This document shows positions 1-6,092 of a stretch of 39,348 nucleotides of DNA, in pieces. Position numbers and translations under genes: made by a program. Under the pieces are notes generated by a model. That model did not search any database. It was not told the DNA's origin and saw only the letters and a list, made by a program, of their open reading frames with translations. Location of the stretch: positions 1 through 39,348 of IMG/VR virus record IMGVR_UViG_3300005471_000033. The stretch is one strand, 5' to 3'. Position 1 is the first letter of the stretch. Each line of letters starts with the position of its first letter. This DNA is from a virus.

Positions 1-77
1 GTTTCGAAGGATGAACCGTCAAATGCCTGCCAAACTCCCCCCGTATGTGTGCGCTTGCTGACTTGAGTTGTGAGCAA
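1..77. other. Non-coding left edge, probable half of the cos/packaging region
   Basis: No gene is visible here. The minus-strand HNH gene ends at 78 and the small terminase gene begins at 39310 at the other edge, also on the minus strand. If the two edges are joined, 115 bases of non-coding DNA separate an HNH gene from terS. In HK97-type phages the HNH gene (gp74) and terS lie on either side of cos. The inference is that the window edges are the physical genome ends or close to them. No direct terminal repeat is seen between the two edges. The remaining 38 bases are at 39311-39348. Confidence 0.45.
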
Positions 78-392
78 TCACTGACCAAGTGCAGTCTTGG
101 CCGCGTGGCATCCCTGCTTCTTCCCCTGCAGATCGTAATACGTGCAGAGGACTTGGCAGTTCTGCTCCGTGTCTGGGCCACCAGCATCTAACCTGACCTT
201 GTGATCGAGCTCGAACCCATGGGGCCAGTCGGTGAGCCGTCCGCAGATAGCACAGCAGGGAGTCTTGCTCCACATGCGCCAGCGTCGCTTCTGTAGCGCC
301 CATCCTGCCATGCGCTTGTCTGAGAGGGTCTGTGCTTGGTGCAGTCCTTGAGGGAGCCTGTTGAGGCTGGAGCTCAGTGCTCGTAGCTTCAT
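78..392 (-). CDS. HNH endonuclease (HK97 gp74-like, packaging-associated)
   Basis: A 104-residue protein with a zinc-binding HNH fold. C47 and C50 form a CxxC pair, ELDH (H64) carries the first catalytic His, N78 is in NCQ, C83 follows, and C95-H96 plus the KT that follows complete the usual LC...CH..KT ending. In HK97-like phages such proteins nick or cut DNA at cos together with the terminase, and their genes flank the cos site. Here the gene is the last of the minus-strand early/late junction and reads toward terS across the window ends, as expected for that role. Its ATG overlaps the stop of the upstream gene (ATGA), so translation is likely coupled. The family call is firm; a role in packaging is inferred from position. 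Confidence 0.85.
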   Translation of the reverse strand: MKLRALSSSLNRLPQGLHQAQTLSDKRMAGWALQKRRWRMWSKTPCCAICGRLTDWPHGFELDHKVRLDAGGPDTEQNCQVLCTYYDLQGKKQGCHAAKTALGQ

Positions 393-694
393 CCCAGGCT
401 CTCTGCCTTGTTGCGCTCCCGGCCGATGTATTCGCCTTCAAGGCTGAGGCTGGGTTCTTCTTCCTCGTCCTCGGCTAGTGCCTTGATCAGGGTATCCAGC
501 TTCCCGAGGATTTCCTCGAGGATGTCTGCCTTGGCGTTCATGCTGGCGACACGGGGGAGAACCAGAAGATCGAGACGGGCAAGGATGCGATCTTGCGTTG
601 ACTGCAGGCGGTCGACCTTGGCGTTTAGGTCACCGATCTGCGTGGAAGTGACATCGCTCGAGCGGCGAGCGGGGATGGTTTCCTCGTCGTCCAT
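389..694 (-). CDS. Acidic coiled-coil protein of unknown function
   Basis: A 101-residue protein starting MDDEETIPARR. The ATG at 694 is chosen because AAGGAAG lies eight bases upstream; an in-frame ATG further up (739) has no such site. Residues about 20-75 show a heptad-like pattern of Leu/Ile/Met, suggesting a coiled coil, and the C-terminal part is very acidic (EDEEEE). There is no membrane segment or enzyme motif. It is the first gene after the Q-like antiterminator and overlaps the HNH gene by ATGA, so it is probably the first gene of the late transcript and may act in packaging or in dimerising a partner. I do not recognise the family. Confidence 0.7.
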   Translation of the reverse strand: MDDEETIPARRSSDVTSTQIGDLNAKVDRLQSTQDRILARLDLLVLPRVASMNAKADILEEILGKLDTLIKALAEDEEEEPSLSLEGEYIGRERNKAESLG

Positions 695-951
695 GTCACG
701 TCTTCCTTGTAAAGCGGCTTGACCGGGCAAATAAGGCATCCGTTGAGGGGAGGGACCTCGCCTTGCTGTGGAAAGCCCGGGGCCGTGGAATCCTAGATGC
801 GTCCTATGTCAATGGTTTGACGATAGCTCTGCCATCGCTGCTTGTGTCGCCTCTGGGACGAATCGAGCCGTGAGGCTGGCGGTGATCTGGTGCGGCTTGC
901 GGGCCGAGAAGATGGATCGCGCTTGAATGGGCGCGAATATATCAGATTCGA
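695..951 (-). promoter_or_regulatory. Non-coding gap after the Q-like gene, expected site of the late promoter
   Basis: This gap of 257 bases lies between the Q-like antiterminator and the first late gene, the place of PR' in lambda. Two weak signals are visible on the minus strand. One is an extended -10 (TGA then TATATT, at 944-936) with no good -35. The other is a perfect TTGACA (812-807) with TAGGAT only 11 bases further, which is too close for a normal promoter. I see no convincing Q-binding site or hairpin. The promoter assignment rests mainly on position. Confidence 0.3.
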
Positions 952-1476
952 TTATGTGTGGCGCAACAATCGCTGAATCCGACGCGATGCAGCATCAACC
1001 TTGGATTCCATCTCGGCGCCGATTCTCTCGGCAATCGCTTGTTCCTCCATTCTCCAGAACAGCGAACGGCGCTTGCTGCCGTTACATGCTTGGCAGATGG
1101 TCTGCGGGGTTCCATATTCCCCGACCTGTCCGCGTCCCGTGCAGGACGGACATTGAGGACTCAGCCAGTGATCCAGAAGCTTCGACGCGATCTCGTGCGC
1201 ATTGGCCTGGATTTCTTCGTCGTCAGTGCGCTTGAAGATCAAGGCTATAAGACGGATTCTCACGGTCTGGGCCGTTTTGAGGCGTGAAGCCAGATGCCGA
1301 GCTCCTGGCATGCAGCTGATTGCGTCGAACTCGGCCCGCAAACGTAGCAGGCTGGTTCCGAGGGTTTCCTCGGTCATTCCGGCCGCTGTGAGCATATCGA
1401 TTGCCCCAGGGTCGACGCGCCACTCGAGATGACTGCTGCCGATGGCCCGCGAATACGATTCCGCAATGCTGCTCAC
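952..1476 (-). CDS. Q-like zinc-finger late antitermination protein
   Basis: A 174-residue protein starting at GTG 1476, which overlaps the stop of the upstream gene (GTGA). Residues 109-131 hold a DnaJ-type zinc knuckle: C109 and C112 in CPSCTGRG, then C128 and C131 in CQACNG. The rest is mainly helical and basic. Phage 82 and other lambdoid Q antiterminators (Antiterm family) carry CxxCxGxG knuckles of this kind, and Q always closes the early operon just before the late promoter. This gene sits exactly there. The knuckle is directly visible; the Q assignment combines motif and location. A different small DNA- or RNA-binding protein remains possible. Confidence 0.6.
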   Translation of the reverse strand: MSSIAESYSRAIGSSHLEWRVDPGAIDMLTAAGMTEETLGTSLLRLRAEFDAISCMPGARHLASRLKTAQTVRIRLIALIFKRTDDEEIQANAHEIASKLLDHWLSPQCPSCTGRGQVGEYGTPQTICQACNGSKRRSLFWRMEEQAIAERIGAEMESKVDAASRRIQRLLRHT

Positions 1477-1910
1477 GCTTCGATCCCTTCGGCGAATTCC
1501 TTGCGCCCTGCCGCCTTGGCGATGCGCTGCATGCGCTTGACGTAGGCGGCCTCTATCTCCCGGCTTTCGTGCCGGCCCAAGCCCATTCTCAGGTCGTGCT
1601 CCTGATGGCATCCTGGCTTGCCGTAGTGCGGCGCACATAGGGGGAAGCACAGGACATCGCTGGTTTTCATGCCGAGTCCTTTCCCGAAATTCGGATGCGC
1701 CGCTTGGCTATAACCCGCGATACCGCAACCGAAACAAGGCTGCGCTGCGACGAATCTCCGGTATGACTCGCTGCGAACCGGAGATTCTTTCTCGATCGGC
1801 ATGACCAGTACTTCGCGAGTTTCCATGATTCTGACGCTGGCGACGCGGGCTTTTGAGGGATTCGCGCCTTCGTATTGCTTTGAGCGCGCTGGTGGGCGTT
1901 TCCAACTCAT
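1473..1910 (-). CDS. Ref/DUF968-like HNH-type nuclease
   Basis: A 145-residue protein. Its zinc/HNH-like residues are C59 and C62 (CFGCG), H72 in QAAHPNFGKG, then KTSD, C88, C92, and GCHQEHD (C101, H102, H105). The GxGxGMKTSD...PLC......CHxEHD layout resembles phage P1 Ref, a RecA-dependent nuclease, and DUF968 nin-region proteins. The first 40 residues are basic and probably disordered. The ATG at 1910 overlaps the RusA stop (ATGA). Neighbouring NinB and RusA homologues point to a recombination or branched-DNA role. Assignment to the broad family is good; the exact activity is unknown. Confidence 0.65.
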   Translation of the reverse strand: MSWKRPPARSKQYEGANPSKARVASVRIMETREVLVMPIEKESPVRSESYRRFVAAQPCFGCGIAGYSQAAHPNFGKGLGMKTSDVLCFPLCAPHYGKPGCHQEHDLRMGLGRHESREIEAAYVKRMQRIAKAAGRKEFAEGIEA

Positions 1911-2266
1911 TGCATTATCTCCACGCGAACCGCCCATTTCTTGCCGCGCTGCTGCGCGCATTCATAGCGCATCTTATCGCTTTTCCGGTCATCAACTCCC
2001 AACCAATTGGCGATCTCGTCCACGCACCCCTTAAGCGAACTAGGCAGATTGTCGAACGGGTCAAGCCCATTTGTCGGACCGATGCGAGTCAGTTTGACCA
2101 CGCACGGGATACGTGGCGCCTGTGCGAGTTTTGGACCGAACGCATTGACGATCGCTAACCGAACCGCTTGACGTTCATCCTCAACCCGCTTTGCCCGCTT
2201 GCGCCAATGTTCGCGCGCATTCATGCCGCTCACGGTGCGCAAAGGGATCAGGAGTTCGACCTTCAC
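1907..2266 (-). CDS. rusA: RusA-family Holliday junction resolvase
   Basis: A 119-residue protein, the usual RusA length. The signature is D69, D72-N73, K79, D83 and D92-D93 (GLDPFDN...LK..VDE...LGVDD). It matches the D..DN..K...D.L....DD pattern in which acidic residues bind magnesium for resolution of four-way junctions. The start is GTG at 2266, overlapping the preceding stop (GTGA). RusA homologues are typical of phage nin regions, where they resolve recombination or replication intermediates before packaging. Residues before 60 form the usual beta-sheet start (VELLIPL). Confidence is high for the family; the symbol is used in that sense. Confidence 0.75.
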   Translation of the reverse strand: MKVELLIPLRTVSGMNAREHWRKRAKRVEDERQAVRLAIVNAFGPKLAQAPRIPCVVKLTRIGPTNGLDPFDNLPSSLKGCVDEIANWLGVDDRKSDKMRYECAQQRGKKWAVRVEIMQ

Positions 2267-2469
2267 AGCTTCGGCCCGATCCGGTTATCGCACTGGCCGG
2301 TCAGCCAGTCCAGATTTGGCATGACGTAGACCTGACGGTCAGGATGCCCAGGTTCGCGTCTCCGGCAATCGTTGCATTGCGGATGGAGCTCGGGAATCTT
2401 CACGCCTCCGCGATCCTGCGTCAGGGTCTGGCCGACGCAGCGGCTGAATTGGAAGCCTAGGGTCGTCAT
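2263..2469 (-). CDS. Small cysteine-containing protein, unknown
   Basis: A 68-residue protein starting MTTLGFQF. ATG 2469 is chosen because AAGGAAA lies about seven bases upstream; it begins 11 bases after the NinB stop. Four cysteines are present: one near the N-terminus (SRCVG), a CNDC pair in the middle and one in TGQC near the C-terminus, so a small zinc ribbon is possible. It lies between NinB and RusA in a fully coupled operon. The family is not recognised. Confidence 0.65.
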   Translation of the reverse strand: MTTLGFQFSRCVGQTLTQDRGGVKIPELHPQCNDCRRREPGHPDRQVYVMPNLDWLTGQCDNRIGPKL

Positions 2470-2480
2470 GCTGTTTCCTT

Positions 2481-2912
2481 CTACGGCGGATAGAGCCCTG
2501 GCTCGCTCCATCTGACATCGCGCTCGGCCCCGTAGGCGTACAGGAACTCGATGAACTGTGCCGCCTCCTTCACGTAGAAGTCGCGGCTCTGGATGCCAAG
2601 TTGGATCATGCGCCGGCCGTCTTCACTCAGGATGAGCCGCCCGTCGTGGTGCAATGGGGTATTCGCCATGCGCATCTCGTAGGCGAACTCATCGATCATG
2701 ATGCGCTTCATGTCGTCTGCATCCCAGCGCTTCCCGGCGTAAATGGTCTGCTCGGCGATATCTCCGACCATAGCGTGATACTTTTCCTCTTGGATGCGCT
2801 TTTTGGTCGGCTCGGTCAGGCGCATCACATAGCCGTCCGGCGCTTCATCGATGTAGCCATGCGCGGTCTGACGCTGGCGCGGACCGACGAGGACCACGGT
2901 TTTCGCGCTCAT
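2481..2912 (-). CDS. ninB: NinB recombination protein (Orf family)
   Basis: A 143-residue protein close in size to lambda NinB/Orf (146). It shares the family layout: a beta-rich start, then a helical region around KYHAMVGDIAEQ with the W-D motif (GKRWDADDMKRIM), and a C-terminal FIEFLYAYGAERDVRWSEP resembling lambda's LIQAFGTERGVKWSD. Lambda Orf helps RecFOR-type loading in Red recombination by binding single-stranded DNA and SSB. The ATG at 2912 overlaps the upstream stop (ATGA). It forms a nin-like block with RusA and the Ref-like nuclease. Confidence 0.8.
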   Translation of the reverse strand: MSAKTVVLVGPRQRQTAHGYIDEAPDGYVMRLTEPTKKRIQEEKYHAMVGDIAEQTIYAGKRWDADDMKRIMIDEFAYEMRMANTPLHHDGRLILSEDGRRMIQLGIQSRDFYVKEAAQFIEFLYAYGAERDVRWSEPGLYPP

Positions 2913-3133
2913 GCCTGCCAAATCCACAGCGTAGGCGCCTTCCCAGGCCCAGGAGCGACGCGCGGCGCCTGCCCCTTCCTGAGACGCCCGAGCCGCCACA
3001 GAGCCTTCAGCCAGCGCCTGGCGGACTGCTCGATCAGGCCGAGCTCCTGGCAGACTTCTTCAGTGGTCCTTGGCGCCTTGACGAGGAAATCGACCATTTG
3101 GGCATACCTCTCGACCTGCGGGCCTTGTTTCAT
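2909..3133 (-). CDS. Small winged-helix DNA-binding protein
   Basis: A 74-residue protein. Residues about 10-50 (MVDFLVKAPRTTEEVCQELG then SARRWLKALWRLGRL) read as a winged helix-turn-helix of MarR/DprA-tail type, with a basic Pro/Gly-rich wing and a C-terminal WIWQA. The start ATG 3133 overlaps the helicase stop (TGATG). It could be a helicase loader, a regulator or an accessory protein; the sequence does not decide. The fold is reasonably clear, the function unknown. Confidence 0.65.
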   Translation of the reverse strand: MKQGPQVERYAQMVDFLVKAPRTTEEVCQELGLIEQSARRWLKALWRLGRLRKGQAPRVAPGPGKAPTLWIWQA

Positions 3134-4107
3134 CAGAACCCCGTCCGGTGCGGGAAGCCGGAGTAGAAATTCAGCGGCGCAGCGCCAGCCGCAGCGACAA
3201 ACTGCTGAGAATCCCTCTCGTACCAGAGGGTGAATCGTCCCTCCCATTCGCCATTTCTCTGCTTGTCGCAGATCAGCAATGCATCCGGCTCGGTGGCGCT
3301 CACCATCTTTCCGGCTTGTCCGTCACGTTCCTTTTTCTTGTTCCGCCAGACGATCAGCACGTTATCGACCTGGTCAGTAATCGCCCCGGAACCCTTTGAA
3401 TCCATCTTATCGGGCTGCGCTTCTTCACTCGCGAGTTTCTTACTATGGTGAACGATGTGAATGTGCATACCATAATCCCGGGCAATTGAAGTCGCTTCAT
3501 CGATTAGATACTTCTGGCCGTTGTAATCGTCCTCGTTGAGCACGCATTTCCCGAGGTTATCGAGGAAAAAATGCGTGATCTTGAGTTCCTTGGCGCAATA
3601 TCGCATGACCGCGAGAATCTGTTTCGCCTTGATCGTGCCCTGTTGGTCATAGAGCCACAGGCGCCGATTCGTCCAGTCCCGGAACTGCTCATAGGTGTCG
3701 CGGAATGCCGCGAGGATTGATTCGTCGGCCACATCGGCCGGCGTCGGTGCGGCTTGGCTGCTGAACTGGCGGGCCATGCGTTCGAGCGTCTTGCGTGGCT
3801 TCATCTCGAAACTGGCGATGCAGACGCGCTCGTCCTGGGTGCAGAGACTCAAGCCCGTCTGGCCCGTCGCGAGGCTCTTGCCGTGCCCGTTCACGCCGAA
3901 CCAGAGCGTGACCTCGCCGGGGCGGAACTGGAACAGGCCGTGCGTCTTCTCCCACGGGAGGTAGGAATGGTTTTCATTGCGCGAGACGCCCAGGTCATCG
4001 ATCAACTCCTGCACATAGTCGCCGGCCGGTCGCACCTTCTGCTGCGCGTCCGTTTCCTGCTCGTATGCCTCGAAGTCGATCATGTCCGGGTTCAAATACT
4101 CAGCCAT
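3133..4107 (-). CDS. DnaB/RecA-like replicative helicase
   Basis: A 324-residue protein comprising essentially only the RecA-like motor of DnaB. Walker A is GVNGHGKS (residues 71-78). Further motifs are the conserved SFEMKP around 99-104, Walker B FFLDNL (180-185), the HHSKK segment near 220, and GSGAITDQVDNVL (239-251), which corresponds to the DnaB gamma-phosphate sensor and arginine region. The DnaB N-terminal collar is missing, as in several phage Twinkle-like helicases. ATG 4107 follows GGAGG at seven bases, so an upstream in-frame ATG was rejected. The gene follows the O-like initiator, as P follows O in lambda, but here the phage supplies its own motor. Confidence 0.85.
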   Translation of the reverse strand: MAEYLNPDMIDFEAYEQETDAQQKVRPAGDYVQELIDDLGVSRNENHSYLPWEKTHGLFQFRPGEVTLWFGVNGHGKSLATGQTGLSLCTQDERVCIASFEMKPRKTLERMARQFSSQAAPTPADVADESILAAFRDTYEQFRDWTNRRLWLYDQQGTIKAKQILAVMRYCAKELKITHFFLDNLGKCVLNEDDYNGQKYLIDEATSIARDYGMHIHIVHHSKKLASEEAQPDKMDSKGSGAITDQVDNVLIVWRNKKKERDGQAGKMVSATEPDALLICDKQRNGEWEGRFTLWYERDSQQFVAAAGAAPLNFYSGFPHRTGF

Positions 4108-4480
4108 CAATGTCCTCCGGCATCGGGGTGAAAATGTTCTCGGTATCGGTGGTTTCCACGAGCTTGAACGCGGTGAATTCGCCTTCTCCGACACGCCGCA
4201 GCACGGAGGCGATTACCCGGGTTGCCTTGGCTGCGATCAGTGCATCTCGCACGGCATGTACGCGGGCCATATCCTCGCCAGCGACATAGCACGGCAGGCC
4301 AATCGCGAAGCGGAAATCGAAATGCCGATCCTTCTGTTCGATCAGGATCGACGCCCGTCGGTTGTTCATCGTCGGCCAGTCGCGCCAGGATTCAAGCGCA
4401 TCCTCGTCCATGTCGATGAAAATCCAGTCCGGCACGAAGCCGGCTTTCCGCATCGCAATCAGCGGTTCATGTCCGCGCAT
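4100..4480 (-). CDS. Conserved-looking protein of unknown function in the replication block
   Basis: A 126-residue protein starting MRGHEPLIAMRKAG at ATG 4480, which overlaps the stop of the O-like gene (TGATG). It overlaps the helicase start by eight bases. The order is alpha/beta: WIFIDMDED, RASILIEQ, then a helix and a C-terminal acidic tail. Residues DWIFIDMDED could be an acidic metal-binding strand, but no catalytic family is recognised. Its place between initiator and helicase suggests a replication accessory or helicase-loading role by position only. Confidence 0.6.
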   Translation of the reverse strand: MRGHEPLIAMRKAGFVPDWIFIDMDEDALESWRDWPTMNNRRASILIEQKDRHFDFRFAIGLPCYVAGEDMARVHAVRDALIAAKATRVIASVLRRVGEGEFTAFKLVETTDTENIFTPMPEDIDG

Positions 4481-5211
4481 CAGATTGCTCCCACGAATGA
4501 CGATTGCGGCTGCTCGAGCTCGGCGCCAGTCCAAGCCAAGCTGCGCAGATAGACGACTGGTGCCGGGACGTACTGGCGATCATCCTTCGTCCAATCCGTT
4601 GTCGCCGTCATCGCTGCTACATGCGCCACGATGACGCTTGCATCCGGCTCGAATCGCTTTTCACGCCAGACCGCTAGGCACTTGTCCCGACCGCCCTTGC
4701 GCGTGCTCTTGGGCCATGCAGCCCAGAAAGCCAGAAAGCCATCAGGTTCAGAAACCGACCCCTTGGGGGGTTGGGGGGTTTCTTTATCTTCTCTTCTCTT
4801 CTCTTCTCTAGTCCGCTTTTTGTCCGCATCGGATGCGGACGGATTGCGCGCATCTCGTTTGGCGTCTCCTTCGCGGCCGATCCGCTTGCGTTTTGCCTCG
4901 GTAGCACGGCGTTTTGCACTCTGGCCGTTGTGCTCATCGAACTCAGGCAGAGACAGGCCATCATGCTCACATAGGAGCCATTTGACGCCGCACATCGCGT
5001 CCGCAAAACCCTGAAATCCGATCAGTTCGTCGACGGCTTGCGGCGTATATCCGGACAACTTTCCGTCTTCCGAGTGGACATCGAACAGACACCAGACCGC
5101 ATGTAGTCCGCCAACTATCCGCAATCTGTCCGCATTCAATGCGGACGCGATGCGGACAACTTTCGGATGTGTGTGGAGTTCGGCGCGCATTTTTATCCAG
5201 TCGCCGGACAT
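4480..5211 (-). CDS. O-like replication initiator with C-terminal partner region
   Basis: A 243-residue protein. Residues 1-95 (starting MSGDWIKMRAELHTHPKVVR) resemble the winged-helix domain found in many phage replication proteins. A highly charged Lys/Arg/Glu linker spans about 100-150, and residues about 155-225 (FLAFWAAWPKSTRKGG onward) resemble the conserved C-terminal segment of O/DnaT-like proteins. The gene follows the Cro-like gene and precedes the helicase, matching cro-O-P order. Two arrays of 11-bp-spaced elements lie inside the coding region (4811-4851 and 5095-5168), as lambda's origin lies inside O. Start ATG 5211 is four bases beyond the Cro-like stop. Initiator function is inferred. 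Confidence 0.7.
   Translation of the reverse strand: MSGDWIKMRAELHTHPKVVRIASALNADRLRIVGGLHAVWCLFDVHSEDGKLSGYTPQAVDELIGFQGFADAMCGVKWLLCEHDGLSLPEFDEHNGQSAKRRATEAKRKRIGREGDAKRDARNPSASDADKKRTREEKRREDKETPQPPKGSVSEPDGFLAFWAAWPKSTRKGGRDKCLAVWREKRFEPDASVIVAHVAAMTATTDWTKDDRQYVPAPVVYLRSLAWTGAELEQPQSSFVGAI
4765..4809. repeat. G-run and CTTCT pentanucleotide tract inside the O-like gene
   Basis: On the plus strand two GGGGGG runs separated by TT (4765-4778) are followed by a pyrimidine tract containing four tandem CTTCT units (4788-4807). In the protein this encodes the charged linker and a Pro-rich turn. The tract abuts the second 11-bp element array at 4811. Strong purine/pyrimidine strand asymmetry next to initiator sites could mark a melting or unwinding region. 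The five-base unit could also slip during replication and shift frame. Confidence 0.5.
4811..4851. repeat. Second 11-bp phased element array (candidate origin)
   Basis: Elements of eight bases with three-base spacers start at 4811 (GTCCGCTT), 4822 (GTCCGCAT), 4833 (ATGCGGAC) and, weaker, 4844 (TTGCGCGC). The middle two form a perfect inverted repeat with 8-bp arms around CGG. The same element and the same 11-bp spacing recur at 5095-5168. The period is not a multiple of three, so codon repetition does not explain it. The likely reader is the O-like initiator. Confidence 0.6.
5095..5168. repeat. First 11-bp phased element array (candidate origin iterons)
   Basis: Seven eight-base elements start at 5095, 5106, 5117, 5128, 5139, 5150 and 5161. 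They read GACCGCAT, GTCCGCCA, ATCCGCAA, GTCCGCAT, then in reverse orientation ATGCGGAC, ATGCGGAC and the weak TTTCGGAT. Every spacer is three bases, giving an exact 11-bp period, so all sites face the same side of the helix. The array turns round at a perfect 8-bp inverted repeat centred on 5136-5138. It lies in the 5' part of the O-like gene. Function as initiator-binding iterons is inferred by analogy with lambda ori; autoregulatory operators are the alternative. Confidence 0.65.
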
Positions 5212-5215
5212 GCGC

Positions 5216-5473
5216 TTAGTCTTTCCTAGACGCTGGCGCGACGCCGGTCACCTTGGCGCCTCTCACCCCGTCTACGCTCGCAAAAGGGAGCGGCGCTTCT
5301 CCGATTGCCTCCCCTGCCTTCGTGAACCATTTCGGTCGCAGGATGCGAAGCTGCCAATAGCGTGGCTCTGGGACGACTTCTTTCCATTGAGTCACAGCCG
5401 AGGGCGTGATGCCCAGAAGAGCCGCGAGTTTGGTCGCGCTGCCTGCAAGGTTGATGGCGGTTTCTGTCTTCAT
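5216..5473 (-). CDS. Cro-like helix-turn-helix regulator
   Basis: An 85-residue protein starting MKTETAINLAG. Residues about 8-35 (SATKLAALLGITPSAVTQWK) are a clear Cro/YdaS-type helix-turn-helix, followed by VVPEPRYWQLRIL, typical of phage Cro-family regulators. The tail after residue 50 is unstructured-looking and variable. It is the first gene of the early minus-strand operon and reads away from a divergent promoter region, as cro does. The promoter at 5509-5481 would place the transcript start almost on the ATG, with no Shine-Dalgarno visible. No matching CI repressor gene is found on the opposite side. Confidence 0.8.
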   Translation of the reverse strand: MKTETAINLAGSATKLAALLGITPSAVTQWKEVVPEPRYWQLRILRPKWFTKAGEAIGEAPLPFASVDGVRGAKVTGVAPASRKD

Positions 5474-5480
5474 GTAGCTG

Positions 5481-5509
5481 ACTGTAGTCGTTTGCACACG
5501 AATTGGCAA
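5481..5509 (-). promoter_or_regulatory. Early minus-strand promoter (PR-like) for cro-O-helicase operon
   Basis: On the minus strand TTGCCA (5509-5504), 17 bases, then TACAGT (5486-5481). The expected start point is about 5475-5474, at or one base before the ATG of the Cro-like gene at 5473, giving a leaderless or nearly leaderless message. Confidence 0.6.
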
Positions 5510-5538
5510 GCCACCTCAAAAATATTTCTTAAACAGGC

Positions 5539-5567
5539 TTGACACTCAAATGCAAGAGAACTAAAGT
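5539..5567 (+). promoter_or_regulatory. Early plus-strand promoter (PL-like)
   Basis: TTGACA (5539-5544), a 17-base spacer, then TAAAGT (5562-5567): a near-consensus sigma-70 promoter. The start would be near 5574, about 38 bases before the first plus-strand gene. A short GC stem (GCTGC and GCAGC arms) lies in that leader. Together with the minus promoter it forms a divergent early control region, where a Cro-like protein would be expected to bind. Confidence 0.75.
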
Positions 5568-5611
5568 CTCTACATCCGCTGCAGTCCCGCAGCCCAGTCG
5601 GAGCCAGTCAG

Positions 5612-5791
5612 ATGCAAGCCTCAAAGATCAGCAGCAACGAAGCGCTCATCGTCGTCGTGCTGCGCAACAATGGTGAAGAACGTCTCCTATTGTCGAGCTC
5701 GCCGGACCTGATCCCGCCGCTCGAGTTCGAGCCGGTCGCGAAGTCTAGCTTCATGACCCCGGCCCCGGTTCGCAACATCGCCCGGAGATAA
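5612..5791 (+). CDS. Small first protein of the plus-strand early operon, unknown
   Basis: A 59-residue protein starting MQASKISSNEALIVVVLRNN, with GGAG eight bases before the ATG. An N-terminal strand-forming stretch (ALIVVVLR) precedes a Pro-rich second half. It resembles no repressor or integrase-associated protein I know. First genes of such operons often encode host-takeover or antitermination proteins, but nothing in the sequence proves that here. Confidence 0.55.
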   Translation: MQASKISSNEALIVVVLRNNGEERLLLSSSPDLIPPLEFEPVAKSSFMTPAPVRNIARR

Positions 5792-5795
5792 GAGC

Positions 5796-6092
5796 ATGAA
5801 GCCATCCCTGCTCATTGCCACCAGCCGCGCAATGATCGACTTCAGCATGCGCTTGGTCAAGTCCCGCCGCGAGTCGGAAGCGGCGCAAGCCGCTGTCCTG
5901 GCCGAGCTTGGCGAGCAGATCGCCGAAGGCGCCCAGCGCATCGAGCGCTCGCGCAGCAAGGTCGTCTATCTGTTCGACTCGGTTCGGGACGATCCGATGA
6001 TGAAGAACACCTTGATCCGTCAGGCTCGGATTCAGGCGCATCGCAAGCACGAAGCAGACGCCGTGGCCCATTCGGCCTTCGGGAGCTTCTGA
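5796..6092 (+). CDS. Helical protein of unknown function
   Basis: A 98-residue protein starting MKPSLLIATSRAMI with GGAG upstream. The middle (residues about 20-55) is a long alanine/glutamate-rich amphipathic helix; the C-terminal third has a basic helix (RQARIQAHRKHE). No signal peptide or enzyme motif. Spacing of four bases to the upstream stop and overlap with the downstream gene (TGATG) show operon structure. Confidence 0.6.
   Translation: MKPSLLIATSRAMIDFSMRLVKSRRESEAAQAAVLAELGEQIAEGAQRIERSRSKVVYLFDSVRDDPMMKNTLIRQARIQAHRKHEADAVAHSAFGSF

Noticed and set aside
789-812. Perfect TTGACA on minus as the late promoter
   Set aside because: The nearest -10-like hexamer is only 11 bases away and nothing suitable lies at 16-18 bases; kept only as a weak note.
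1477-1650. Upstream extension of the Q-like gene to an ATG at 1650
   Set aside because: It overlaps the well-supported Ref-like gene and reads as Arg-rich noise; the GTG at 1476 overlaps the preceding stop.
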